From: MGOM01 sp035455265
GTDB lineage: Bacteria; Chloroflexota; Anaerolineae; Anaerolineales; E44-bin32
Assembly: GCA_035455265.1 (NCBI GenBank)
Contig: DATIFK010000043.1
Span: 1-41,467, forward strand
Reading direction: 5' to 3'
Length of the DNA stretch: 41,467 nucleotides
A program made the translations under genes and the position numbers. The stretch's first letter is position 1; each line of letters starts with the position of its first letter. Below, piece after piece: positions 7,459 to 15,468 of the stretch. The notes beneath the pieces were generated by a model. That model searched no databases and had not been told where the DNA came from. It saw only the letters and a list, made by a program, of their open reading frames with translations.

Positions 7459-8277
7459 ATGAGGCCTCCTGAGAAACCGCTCATCCTGCTGACCAATGAC
7501 GACGGCATCCGTTCGCCCGGACTGTGGGCGGTGGCCGAGGCGTTGTCGTCGATTGGTTTCGTGTGCGTCGTCGCGCCGCGCGAGCAGCAATCCGGCAGCG
7601 GGCGAAGCATGCCCCAGAGCTCCGACGGCGCGCTGCACGAGGAGGACGTCGAGGTCGGGGGACGCACGTGGAAGGTCTATGCCGTCGGCGGATCGCCGGC
7701 GCAGGCGGTGCAGCACGGTCTGCTCGAGCTGCTGCCGCGCCCCCCGGACCTGGTCGTGGCGGGGATCAACTACGGCGAGAACGTCTCCACCAGCGTGACC
7801 ATTTCAGGCACGATCGGCGCCGCGCTCGAAGGAGCCGCGGCGGGAGTCCCGGCGCTGGCGGTCTCGCAAGAGACCGAGAGCCACTATCACCTGACTCATT
7901 CGCGTGACATCGACTTCTCGGCTGCGGCTCACTTTGCGCGCCTGTTCGCCGGGACACTGCTGCGGGTTGGCCGGCTTGCGGACGTCGACGTCCTGAAGGT
8001 CGACGTTCCCATCGGCGCCACGGCGGAAACCGGCTGGAAACTGACGCGGCTGTCGCGCGCGCGCTACTACGTTCCGGTTATGCCGGATCGAACCGGCGTC
8101 CAGGAGCCTGGTGCGCTGGGCTACCGTGTGGCCGCGGAAGCGGGGCTGGAACCCGGCTCGGACGCCTATGTCCTGCGGGTGGAACGGCAGGTGGCCGTCA
8201 CTCCCCTCAGCCTCGACATGACCTCGCGCCTGCCCTTCGGCCAGATCGAAACCGCATTGCGCAGTTCCCCATCCTAG
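7459..8277 (+). CDS. surE: 5'/3'-nucleotidase SurE
   Basis: Survival protein E, a divalent-metal nucleoside monophosphatase that also acts on short polyphosphate. The 272-residue product carries the diagnostic N-terminal LLTNDDGIRSPG with the metal aspartates D14-D15, the metal-binding serine in REQQSGSGRS, and the INYGENVSTSVTISGTIGA loop typical of the fold. The ATG at 7459 fits the family start; the frame is open to 7438, but those residues overlap the promoter. The gene converges on the minus-strand gene ending at 8306. Confidence 0.96.
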   Translation: MRPPEKPLILLTNDDGIRSPGLWAVAEALSSIGFVCVVAPREQQSGSGRSMPQSSDGALHEEDVEVGGRTWKVYAVGGSPAQAVQHGLLELLPRPPDLVVAGINYGENVSTSVTISGTIGAALEGAAAGVPALAVSQETESHYHLTHSRDIDFSAAAHFARLFAGTLLRVGRLADVDVLKVDVPIGATAETGWKLTRLSRARYYVPVMPDRTGVQEPGALGYRVAAEAGLEPGSDAYVLRVERQVAVTPLSLDMTSRLPFGQIETALRSSPS

Positions 8278-8305
8278 CGGCCGAAAAGACATTCGGTGCC
8301 CGTCG

Positions 8306-8917
8306 CTACCCGCCTCGGACCCACAGGCGGGGCACTAAGGCTCCCGTGCGGCGCCGGTAGGCCTCGTAGTCAGCGCCGAACGCTTGCACCAAGTTCGCCT
8401 CTTCCCTGGGAATGACCATCAGCCGAAAGGCCATGGCGGCGACGAGGCCGAGCGCGAAGAGCAGCCAGTTCGCCGCCGCCATGGCGAGAGCGAGGATCTC
8501 GACCAGGGCGGTTGCGTAAAGCGGATGCCGAACCCAGCGGTACGGACCATGGGTGACCAGCTGATGATCCGTCTTTGTCAGAACGGTCTCCGAGATGTTG
8601 CGGCCGATGCTGGTGAACACCCACCACAAGACGGGCAAACAGGCGCAGGCGACTCCCGCGCCCACCCAGCGTAGGGCTATCGGAAGCTCGACCGTCGCCC
8701 AAGACATCCAGGGTGGCGCCACGACCGCGGCCAGCAAGGCCGCCAGCAAGAGGGACCCCGCTCCCGCTCGCAGAAGCAGGGCGGGGATCCCTTCGGCGCG
8801 TCTCGGAATGACAGTGCCGGATTGCCGGGCGCGTCGGCGATGGTAGCCGGAGATGACGACCGAGAGGACCATCGCCCCCATGGACACGATCCGGAGAAGA
8901 GATCCGGACGGCGGCAT
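8306..8917 (-). CDS. Isoprenylcysteine methyltransferase-like membrane protein
   Basis: Integral membrane protein of about 203 residues with the ICMT/PEMT/NnrU-type C-terminal block: HGPYRWVRHPLYATALVE, a glutamate-rich PREEANLVQAFGADYEAY segment and TGALVP. These bind S-adenosylmethionine in the family; the bacterial substrate is unknown. About five hydrophobic segments are visible. The start is uncertain: ATG 8917 is used, but GTG 8920 and TTG 8953 are in frame and none has a clear ribosome site. Residues near 35-48 (SGTVIPRRAEGIP) appear to be translated from an inserted short DNA repeat. It is last in a minus-strand run behind the inositol-phosphatase gene. Confidence 0.85.
   Translation of the reverse strand: MPPSGSLLRIVSMGAMVLSVVISGYHRRRARQSGTVIPRRAEGIPALLLRAGAGSLLLAALLAAVVAPPWMSWATVELPIALRWVGAGVACACLPVLWWVFTSIGRNISETVLTKTDHQLVTHGPYRWVRHPLYATALVEILALAMAAANWLLFALGLVAAMAFRLMVIPREEANLVQAFGADYEAYRRRTGALVPRLWVRGG
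8783..8814 (-). repeat. TGTCATTCCGAG-type short repeat inside a gene
   Basis: On the minus strand the coding region contains CACTGTCATTCCGAG followed by CGCGCCGAAGGGATCCCCG. It resembles a short dispersed repeat I have seen between genes in many bacterial genomes. Here it is in frame and adds a hydrophilic loop between the first and second membrane segments. The identification is by eye, from memory. Confidence 0.45.
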
Positions 8918-8971
8918 CACGGCGTAGCGTTGTTCGACGGCGTCAGCCTGCAAGCCGTCGACGCCAGAAAG

Positions 8972-9772
8972 TCAGGAATCGGATTCACGTAGGACCTCCA
9001 GCATCGCGTTGTGAACGCGCCCGTTCGTGGCGAGGATCGATGTCGGGGGACGGAACACGTCTTCCCCGCCGTCGACCCGGGTGACGCGGCCTCCGGCCTC
9101 CTGGACCAGGAGCAGCCCCGCCGCCCAATCCCACGGCGAAAGGCGCAGCTCCCAATAGCCGTCGAAGCGACCGCAGGCCACGTACGCCAGGTCGAGCGCC
9201 GCCGACCCCAAACGCCGCACGCCCAGTGACCGCAGCGCGAAGCGGCTGAAGAGCCCGAGGTTGGTCTCCGGGTTCGTCCGAATGTCGTAAGGAAACCCTG
9301 TCACGAGCAGGCTTCGGCCGAGGTCGGACACCGTCGAAACGCGCAGCGGCTGTCCATTGAGCCGCGCCCCCGCTCCCTCGAGCGCCTCGAACATCTCATC
9401 GCGCATTGGATCGTAGACGACCCCCAGGCGAATGGCCTCGTCTTCGGCGTAGGCGATCGAAATGGAGAAGTGCGGGAGGCCGTGGGCGAAATTCGTCGTG
9501 CCGTCGAGGGGGTCGATCACCCAGCGCCGAGGACCGGCGGCGCCGCCTCCCTCTTCAGCCAGGATGGGGTCCTCGGGGAAGGAGCGACGCAGACCTTCGA
9601 CCAGGAGACGCTCGGAGCGGACGTCGTAGTCGGTGACCAGGTCGATCGCTCCCTTGTGCTCGATCGGCCCGGCCGCGCCGAGTCCTGGGCGCAACAGGGC
9701 GCCGGCCTTGCGGGCGAGCTCGACGGCGCGGCGCAGACGCTCGGCATGGTCCACGGAGACAGGCGGAGTCAT
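8972..9772 (-). CDS. suhB: Inositol monophosphatase family protein
   Basis: Li-sensitive, Mg-dependent sugar-phosphate phosphatase of 266 residues. The three metal-binding blocks are intact: AEEGGG, WVIDPLDGTTNFAHGLP and SPWDWAAGLLLVQEAGG. Substrates in the family include inositol-1-phosphate, fructose-1,6-bisphosphate and nucleotide-derived phosphates; the sequence does not decide among them. Its ATG overlaps the stop of the upstream RNA methyltransferase gene by four bases (ATGA), which implies translational coupling. Confidence 0.94.
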   Translation of the reverse strand: MTPPVSVDHAERLRRAVELARKAGALLRPGLGAAGPIEHKGAIDLVTDYDVRSERLLVEGLRRSFPEDPILAEEGGGAAGPRRWVIDPLDGTTNFAHGLPHFSISIAYAEDEAIRLGVVYDPMRDEMFEALEGAGARLNGQPLRVSTVSDLGRSLLVTGFPYDIRTNPETNLGLFSRFALRSLGVRRLGSAALDLAYVACGRFDGYWELRLSPWDWAAGLLLVQEAGGRVTRVDGGEDVFRPPTSILATNGRVHNAMLEVLRESDS

Positions 9773-11073
9773 AGGCGGAGATCCTCGACGGCGCGCCGGT
9801 CCTGTAGGACCCAGCGCGAGACGGACTCGATGTGAAAGGTCTGCGGAAAGAGGTCGATGGGTGTGACGTGATCGAGGGTGTAGCCGGCAAGGCTCAAGCG
9901 CTTGGCGTCCCGCGCCAACGTCGACGGATCGCAGGAAACATAGACCAGGCGGTGGGGCGCCTTTTCCACCAGGGCCTCGAGAGCCTCCTGGCTAAGACCA
10001 GCCCGAGGGGGATCGACGAGGGCCGCGTCGGGCCGAGGCGAGAGCATCGGCAGGGCCTGTTCGACGGTGGCGGCGAAGAGGCTGACGTCGAGGTCCGCCA
10101 GATTGCGCTCGAAATCGGCGCAAGCCGAAGGCGACGCCTCGACGGCGAGCACTTTGGCGCCGGCGTCGGCGAGGAAGGCGCTGAACAATCCAACCCCGGC
10201 GTACAGATCGTAGACGGTCTCCCCTGGCCGCAACGTCAGGGCTTCCAACACCAGATCCACCAGCGGCGCGAGCAACGCCGTGTGCACCTGAAAGAAGGAA
10301 GCCGCCGAGACGGAGAAAGCCCGACTCTTGACCGCGATCTCGATGCTCCCATCACCCGCCAGCACGACCGACTCGTCTTCGCCGAGCCAGACGACGGAGG
10401 TTTCGGCGGAGGACTCCAGCTCGATGGCCCGAGGCCCGGCTCCGTGTAACCCAATCAGGGTGTCGCCGCCGCTCCCGGCACGCAGGGAGACGCGCTCAAC
10501 GGGCGACCCGGAAGGAAGATCGAGCCTGGGCCACAGGTCGGCGATCGCCGGTTCGGGAAGGTGGCACTCCTCCACGCGGAAGCCGTGTGCGGAGCCTGCG
10601 GCTTGAAGAGTCACACGGCCGTCTCGGCCCACGCCGAACTGAACATGGTTGCGGTAGTTCCATGGATCGGGGGCGCTGACGATCGGCCTCAGCGGAGGGT
10701 TCACCACGCCGGCCAGGCGCGTCAGCTGTGTGGTCAGAATGGCGGTCTTGGCGCGGAGCTGGGCCTCGTAGGTCACATGCTGATAGTGGCAGCCGCCGCA
10801 GAGCGTGAAGTGGCGACAGCGCGGCGGGAGGCGGTCAGCGGATGATTGGAGGACGTCGAGCGGGCGGCCCCGGGCCCACGTCGCATGAGCCTCGGTGATT
10901 TCGACGACGGCTCGCTCGCCGGGCAGGACGTAGGGCACGAAGACCGGACGCCCGGACGGATCGCGGCCGAGCGACTCCCCGCCGTAGGCATGCTCCGTCA
11001 ATGTGAGCTCGAGGCGTTGGCCCCGGTCGAGCGGTGGAGTGGCGGGCGGACGGCGGGCGGTCGGCGACGACAT
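9769..11073 (-). CDS. 23S rRNA/tRNA uracil-C5-methyltransferase (TrmA/RlmD family)
   Basis: SAM-dependent RNA m5U methyltransferase, 434 residues. An N-terminal TRAM domain (about 15-75) is followed by cysteines for a 4Fe-4S cluster (CRHFTLCGGCHYQH, with a further cysteine in VEECHLPE). The catalytic Rossmann domain has DLYAGVGLFSAFLADAG, DPPRAGLS and the nucleophile block YVSCDPSTLARD. The cluster points to the RlmD/RlmC branch rather than cluster-free TrmA. It starts three bases after the glycosyltransferase stop and overlaps the phosphatase start, so it is mid-operon. The exact target uridine cannot be told. Confidence 0.94.
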   Translation of the reverse strand: MSSPTARRPPATPPLDRGQRLELTLTEHAYGGESLGRDPSGRPVFVPYVLPGERAVVEITEAHATWARGRPLDVLQSSADRLPPRCRHFTLCGGCHYQHVTYEAQLRAKTAILTTQLTRLAGVVNPPLRPIVSAPDPWNYRNHVQFGVGRDGRVTLQAAGSAHGFRVEECHLPEPAIADLWPRLDLPSGSPVERVSLRAGSGGDTLIGLHGAGPRAIELESSAETSVVWLGEDESVVLAGDGSIEIAVKSRAFSVSAASFFQVHTALLAPLVDLVLEALTLRPGETVYDLYAGVGLFSAFLADAGAKVLAVEASPSACADFERNLADLDVSLFAATVEQALPMLSPRPDAALVDPPRAGLSQEALEALVEKAPHRLVYVSCDPSTLARDAKRLSLAGYTLDHVTPIDLFPQTFHIESVSRWVLQDRRAVEDLRL

Positions 11074-11076
11074 GGC

Positions 11077-12546
11077 TCAGTACGAAAGATACAGTTCATT
11101 GCCGCCGGTGGAGAAGACCGTCTCCCAGCGCGGCAGCAGTCGCAGCGCATCCCAACTCCACAGGAGCACAAGGAGCAGAGCGAACAGCGTCGCGGCAACG
11201 ACGGCCAGGCGGCGGGCGGGCGGCGGGCGGAGCCAATCCAACGGGTGTTGGAGAGCGAAGGCAGCATACGGTGCGAGCCACGGCAGCAGCGGCAGATGGA
11301 AGCGCGGCTCGGCCAGAATCGGCACATACGCCAGCAAAGCGCCGGCGACGAAGGCCAGCGAGAGGCGGCGGCCACGGGCGTCGGCCGCAACAGCGAGCCC
11401 GAAGGGTGCCAGCAAAGCCACGGCGGCCCACGGCAGGATCAGCAGGGCCATCGCGGCGAAGAGAACGCCAGGGGCCAACGGGCCGAAGGCGTTGTTGCTG
11501 TAGAAGTAGACCAGCTCGCGGGTTTCCCAACCCCAGAAGTAGGCCAGGCGGTTGAGGTTGAGTAGGGCGGCGCGCCCGGGGTCGGCGCGGATGAAGCCCA
11601 AGGCGTGCTCCGTCGTCCAACGGTCGCGCGCCTCGTCGTCCAGCAAGTGCACCGGCATCAAAGCTATATGTGTGACGAATCCCCCGTCGCCCTCGGGATG
11701 GTAGCCGACGAACAGGTTATAGCCGACCGTCGTCTCGACGAAAGCCGGCCGACCCAGGACGAGGCTGTTGCGCACGGACCACGGTGCGACCACGGCGAGG
11801 GAAACCACGGCGGTGAGGGCGGCGCGGCGCCAGCCGGCACGACGCGCCAGCCACAGGCAGGCGAAGGGCAGGGTGACGACGAAGGCACCGCGCGTGAGGA
11901 TGGCGACGCCGAACAGCAGGCCGGCCGAGGCCGCGTTCCAGACCCGCCCGGAACCGGCGGCAGCGAGGAGCGCGAGCCCCGTGGCGAGGGACAGAGGGAA
12001 GAAGAGGTTCTCCGAGCCGAGACCGAGCGGATACATCCACAAGACCGGATAGAGCGCGACGATCACGCCCGCCGCAGGTGCGGAGCGGCCGGGGAGACCC
12101 AAGCGGCTCGCCAGGAGAGCCGTCAGAGGGGCGAGGGCCGCACCCAGCAGCGCTTGGAGGAGGCGGACGACCTGGAGGCGGTAGGTTGTGCCGAAGGCGA
12201 GGTAGATCGCGGCGAGGAAAGCCGGATAGCCGGGTGCGCGGAAGGTCGTCCGGTAGCCGTCCAGAGGAACCTGGGCGGTGGGCAGATCGATCTTGTACCA
12301 CTTGTCGAGATATGGGCGCAGTGCGGCGACGTCGACGCGGCTGTACCAGCGGTACCCGTGCCCAGCCGCCAGCGAACGGCCGAGCATGTCGTACTGGTAC
12401 ATGTCGTCGAGGCCGATGGGCAGGTCGAGGTAGATCAGCGCGAGGACCAGGCGCGGCAAAGCGGCCAGCAGGAACAGCGCTGCGAGAAGCCGCGCTGATG
12501 GCGGTCGGGCGTTTTGTGGCCGTGCGGGTGTGAGGTCGGCCGACAT
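11077..12546 (-). CDS. GT-C family glycosyltransferase (ArnT/PMT-like)
   Basis: A 489-residue polytopic membrane protein with about eleven hydrophobic segments. The first extracellular loop has the GT-C acidic motif (LPIGLDDMYQYDMLGR), and PGYPAFLA follows in the next loop. Such enzymes transfer sugars from polyprenyl-phosphate donors onto lipids or proteins outside the membrane. The acceptor is unknown. It is first in the minus-strand operon with the RNA methyltransferase, phosphatase and ICMT-like genes. No strong ribosome site precedes ATG 12546. The 170-base gap upstream holds one TAGAAT (12646-12651, minus) that could be a -10, without a good -35. Confidence 0.9.
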   Translation of the reverse strand: MSADLTPARPQNARPPSARLLAALFLLAALPRLVLALIYLDLPIGLDDMYQYDMLGRSLAAGHGYRWYSRVDVAALRPYLDKWYKIDLPTAQVPLDGYRTTFRAPGYPAFLAAIYLAFGTTYRLQVVRLLQALLGAALAPLTALLASRLGLPGRSAPAAGVIVALYPVLWMYPLGLGSENLFFPLSLATGLALLAAAGSGRVWNAASAGLLFGVAILTRGAFVVTLPFACLWLARRAGWRRAALTAVVSLAVVAPWSVRNSLVLGRPAFVETTVGYNLFVGYHPEGDGGFVTHIALMPVHLLDDEARDRWTTEHALGFIRADPGRAALLNLNRLAYFWGWETRELVYFYSNNAFGPLAPGVLFAAMALLILPWAAVALLAPFGLAVAADARGRRLSLAFVAGALLAYVPILAEPRFHLPLLPWLAPYAAFALQHPLDWLRPPPARRLAVVAATLFALLLVLLWSWDALRLLPRWETVFSTGGNELYLSY

Positions 12547-12716
12547 GGGTCGCCCCGGCCGGCGAAGTGGGGGCCTCGCCGCTTCGTCAGCGGCGGTAGG
12601 CTGCGGCAGGCAGGCCGCCCTTGTCGCGCCGAGATGGGCAGGCGGATTCTACTCCGGCCAATGGCGGAGTCTGGAAGCAACTCGGTCGGCCCGGTCGCAG
12701 CTTGCGATCCCGAGTC

Positions 12717-13784
12717 TCACCCCGGTCGGTCGAGGAAACGGTCGATCTCCGCCAGCAGGGCGGCGACATCGTCGGGGGTGATCTCCCCCATATGCCCAAT
12801 GCGGAAGGTCTTGCCCTTGAGCGGACCGTAGCCGTTGGCGATGGCCATGCCGGCCCGGGCCAGGTGGCTGGAGAGGGCGGCGATGTCGAGAGCGCGCGTG
12901 TTGACGATCGTCGTAACCGTCTTCGAGCGAAAGCCGGCGCGGGCGAAGACGGCGAAGCGCTCCTCAGCCCAGGCCTGTGCCACTGCGGCCATGCGCTCGT
13001 GCCGGGCGAACCGCGCCGGAAGACCTTCGGCCAGGATGCGATCGAGCTGCGCGTCGAGCGCGTACAGGAGGGAAATGGCCGGGGTCGCCGGCGTGTTGTT
13101 CTGCAGGAGGTACTTCTCGAGCAGAAGGAAGTCGAAGTACCAGCCGCGATGGGGGACCGACGCAGCCCGGTCGAGCGCTCGATCGCTGACGGCGGCGAAC
13201 GCCAGGCCCGGCGGCAGGGCGAAGCCCTTCTGGGACGAGGTCAGGAGCACGTCGACGCCCCACGCGTCGGGGCGGATATCGACCGCGGCGGCGGAGGAGA
13301 CGGCGTCGACCAGGATCAGGGTATTCGGGGCGGCAGCTCGCGCGGCTTCTGTGATGGCCGCCAGAGGATTCTCGACTCCGGTCGAGGTCTCGTTGTGAAC
13401 GATGGCGACGGCGTCGTAGCCTCGCCGCACCGCCTCAGCGACCTGCTCCGGTGTATGCGGTTCCCCCCAGGCCACGTCCAGACGGTCGGCGGAAACTCCG
13501 TTGGCCAGGGCGATCTCCAGCCAGCGCTCGGAGAAAGCTCCGCCAACGCACACCAGGGCCCGGCGGGCGACGGTGTTGCGCAGCGCCGCTTCCTGCAAGC
13601 CACTGCCCGATGAGGCCGTGATGAAGACGCGATGTGCCGTCTGCAGGACCTGGCGCAGGCGCGGCTGGATGCGGCCGAACAGATCGGCGCAAGCCTGGCT
13701 GCGGTGGCCGATCATCGGATGGGTCTGAGCCGCCAAGATCTCGGGAGCTACGTCCGTCGGGCCGGGGACAAACAAGTGCGCCAT
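12717..13784 (-). CDS. Class V aminotransferase (serine/alanine-glyoxylate type)
   Basis: PLP-dependent aminotransferase of fold type I, 355 residues, resembling serine-glyoxylate and alanine-glyoxylate aminotransferases and the PucG family. It opens with FVPGPTDVAPEIL and has HPMIGHRS near the substrate site. D160 (LILVDAVSS) binds the PLP ring nitrogen and K186 (LLTSSQKGF) forms the Schiff base. The C-terminus has YGPLKGKTFRIGHMG, typical of the group. ATG 13784 is preferred over GTG 13790 because GTGAGGTGA lies directly upstream. A role in glyoxylate, serine or purine-nitrogen metabolism is plausible; neighbours do not decide. Confidence 0.94.
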   Translation of the reverse strand: MAHLFVPGPTDVAPEILAAQTHPMIGHRSQACADLFGRIQPRLRQVLQTAHRVFITASSGSGLQEAALRNTVARRALVCVGGAFSERWLEIALANGVSADRLDVAWGEPHTPEQVAEAVRRGYDAVAIVHNETSTGVENPLAAITEAARAAAPNTLILVDAVSSAAAVDIRPDAWGVDVLLTSSQKGFALPPGLAFAAVSDRALDRAASVPHRGWYFDFLLLEKYLLQNNTPATPAISLLYALDAQLDRILAEGLPARFARHERMAAVAQAWAEERFAVFARAGFRSKTVTTIVNTRALDIAALSSHLARAGMAIANGYGPLKGKTFRIGHMGEITPDDVAALLAEIDRFLDRPG

Positions 13785-13808
13785 GGTCACCTCACCGGAA
13801 ACCTGCGC

Positions 13809-13817
13809 ATTCTAGCA
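13809..13817 (-). promoter_or_regulatory. Extended -10 of aminotransferase gene
   Basis: On the minus strand TGC-TAGAAT lies 24 bases before the ATG, leaving room for the GTGAGGTGA ribosome site. No good -35 is seen at 17 bases, as expected for extended -10 promoters. Confidence 0.5.
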
Positions 13818-13903
13818 GAGCCGACCGTCTTTCACCCTCAGGCCCTGGCGTTGCCATCCGCAAGGGCACCTTCGGCCAGGCCAAGGAACTTCCCAATGGC
13901 AAG

Positions 13904-13931
13904 TTGACTTTCTTTGAAATCGAGTTAGGAT
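13904..13931 (+). promoter_or_regulatory. Promoter of the DUF2089/SHOCT operon
   Basis: TTGACT (13904-13909) and TAGGAT (13926-13931) are 16 bases apart in a locally AT-richer stretch. Transcription would start near 13938, upstream of a 22-codon leader ORF and the DUF2089 gene. Confidence 0.55.
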
Positions 13932-13956
13932 TCCTCGCGACGAGCTGGCAGAGGAC

Positions 13957-14025
13957 ATGAAGAATCTGATGTTCGCTGATCGGTTTTCGGAAGCGCGGCC
14001 AAGCCAAGCGGAGCCGTCTCGATGA
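13957..14025 (+). CDS. Possible 22-residue leader peptide
   Basis: ATG 13957 follows AGAGG at close spacing and opens a 22-codon frame whose TGA overlaps the ATG of the DUF2089 gene (ATGA). It lies wholly within the predicted leader RNA. The overlap could couple translation. There is no similarity evidence and a frame this short can arise by chance. Confidence 0.3.
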   Translation: MKNLMFADRFSEARPSQAEPSR

Positions 14026-14396
14026 ACACGTTTCTGACACTGTGTCCGGTTTGTGGGGAACGGCTTGCGGTGACGCGCCTGCACTGTCGCAACTGCGACA
14101 CCACCATCGATGGCCACTTCGAGATGGGGCGCCTCGGCCGCCTGACCGGGGAGCAGTTGACGTTTGTCGAGACCTTCCTGCGCTGCGAGGGCAAGCTCAA
14201 CCGCATGGAGCGGGAAATGGGGTTGTCGTACCCGACGCTCCGGGCCCGATTGGTGGACGTGGTTCGGCAGATGGGATTCCCGCCGTCGAGCGAAGCGCCG
14301 GTGAGCCTCGACGAGGCACGCCATCAGGTCTTGGATGATCTGGCCGGCGGGCGGATTACGTCGGACGAAGCGATGAAACTGTTGGAAGGACCATGA
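14022..14396 (+). CDS. DUF2089 family protein
   Basis: A 124-residue protein with an N-terminal zinc-ribbon (CPVCGERLAVTRLHCRNCD, four cysteines) and a helix-turn-helix-like middle (FLRCEGKLNRMEREMGLSYPTLRARL). It ends in a short SHOCT-like helical motif (DDLAGGRITSDEAMKLLEG). This matches DUF2089, widely considered a DNA-binding regulator on the basis of its HTH. It heads a tight four-gene operon whose second and fourth products carry the same terminal motif, so it may regulate or bind them. Only a weak GGAG precedes the start. Confidence 0.9.
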   Translation: MNTFLTLCPVCGERLAVTRLHCRNCDTTIDGHFEMGRLGRLTGEQLTFVETFLRCEGKLNRMEREMGLSYPTLRARLVDVVRQMGFPPSSEAPVSLDEARHQVLDDLAGGRITSDEAMKLLEGP

Positions 14397-14418
14397 GGTA
14401 GCCCGAGCGGAGGCGGTC

Positions 14419-15468
14419 GTGGAAAGCATTCGTCAAGATGTCGGCCCGAGGCCGCGTGTTCGAATCGCATTGGTCCAGGGCGACCTGCGCGTCTCGGGAC
14501 GTCCCGGGACACAGCTCGAAGCCCAGGCAGGGAGCCGTGGCGGGTTGCTCGTCCAACCCAAGGGTGACGTGGTGGAGGTCTCGAGCCGCAGCGGCTGCCT
14601 GATGTTCCTTCCTCCCGATGCCCAATTGGAGATCGGCCGCGTCAGCGGGGACGTGCGCGTGGCGGAGCTGATGGGGGAGCTGATGGTCGAGCAAGTGGGC
14701 GGGGATCTGACCCTGCGTCGCGTCGGACCGGCGAGCGTCGGTGAAGTCGGCGGTTCCTTCGCGGGAAGGCATTTGACTCAGGAGCTCCATGCGCGTCGGG
14801 TCGGCGGGGACATGCGCCTCGAACACGTCCAGGGAGAGGTCGAGCTGGAGACGCTCGGTGGAGACCTGCGTGGAACGAGGATCGAGGCCGGGCTGAGAGT
14901 TCGACTCAGGGGGGATGCCCTGCTCGAATGGCTTCCGCCGGCGGGGTCGTCGTCCCAGGTAGACGCTTCCGGCGACGTCGTCGTGCGCTTCCTGGCGGCC
15001 GCCTCGGCGCGCGTCTCCGCGCGCGCCGGTGGAGACCTAAGGCTGCTGGCGGAGAGCGGGGCAGGCGAGCACAGCGTCACGCTGGGAAGCGGCGGGGCCG
15101 AAGTGCGTTTGTCGGCTGGGGGAGATGTCCTGGTGACGCGAGGTGGAGCCGAGTTCACGGCCGACCTGGCCGAAGAGATCTCGGCGCAGGTCGACGCGGC
15201 TCTGGCCGATGTCGAGGCGGGGCTGGAGGATGTCGACCTGAAGTCCCTGGGCCTGGATGCGAAGGAGACACGCGAAAAGATCCATCACGCCCTGACGCAT
15301 GCGTTGCGACGCGTGCGCAGCGGCGCGCCGCCGACCGAGGCCGGCCCGGGACACCCGGGCGATTCCGGTGACGACGAACGGCTGGCGATCCTGCGCATGT
15401 TGGAAGAGGGCAAGGTCACCGTCGAGCAGGCGGAAGGTCTGTTGCGCGCCCTGGAAGAGGCCGGATGA
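14419..15468 (+). CDS. Beta-helix (DUF4097-like) protein with SHOCT-like tail
   Basis: A 349-residue soluble protein. Residues 1-245 are a run of short beta-strand repeats with Gly-Asp turns (VSGDVRVAEL, VGGDLTLRRV, VGGDMRLEHV, LGGDLRGTRI), as in the DUF4097 adhesin-like beta-helix of YvlB/LiaX proteins. A helical charged linker follows, then a C-terminal SHOCT-like motif (ILRMLEEGKVTVEQAEGLL). There is no signal peptide. In YvlB-type proteins the helical motif is N-terminal; here it is C-terminal. Start GTG 14419 follows a GGAGG. An envelope-stress role, by analogy with LiaX/YvlB, is inference. Confidence 0.82.
   Translation: MESIRQDVGPRPRVRIALVQGDLRVSGRPGTQLEAQAGSRGGLLVQPKGDVVEVSSRSGCLMFLPPDAQLEIGRVSGDVRVAELMGELMVEQVGGDLTLRRVGPASVGEVGGSFAGRHLTQELHARRVGGDMRLEHVQGEVELETLGGDLRGTRIEAGLRVRLRGDALLEWLPPAGSSSQVDASGDVVVRFLAAASARVSARAGGDLRLLAESGAGEHSVTLGSGGAEVRLSAGGDVLVTRGGAEFTADLAEEISAQVDAALADVEAGLEDVDLKSLGLDAKETREKIHHALTHALRRVRSGAPPTEAGPGHPGDSGDDERLAILRMLEEGKVTVEQAEGLLRALEEAG

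Noticed and set aside
12621..13613. Plus-strand frame opposite the aminotransferase
   Set aside because: Shadow of the aminotransferase; no family motifs and no ribosome site.
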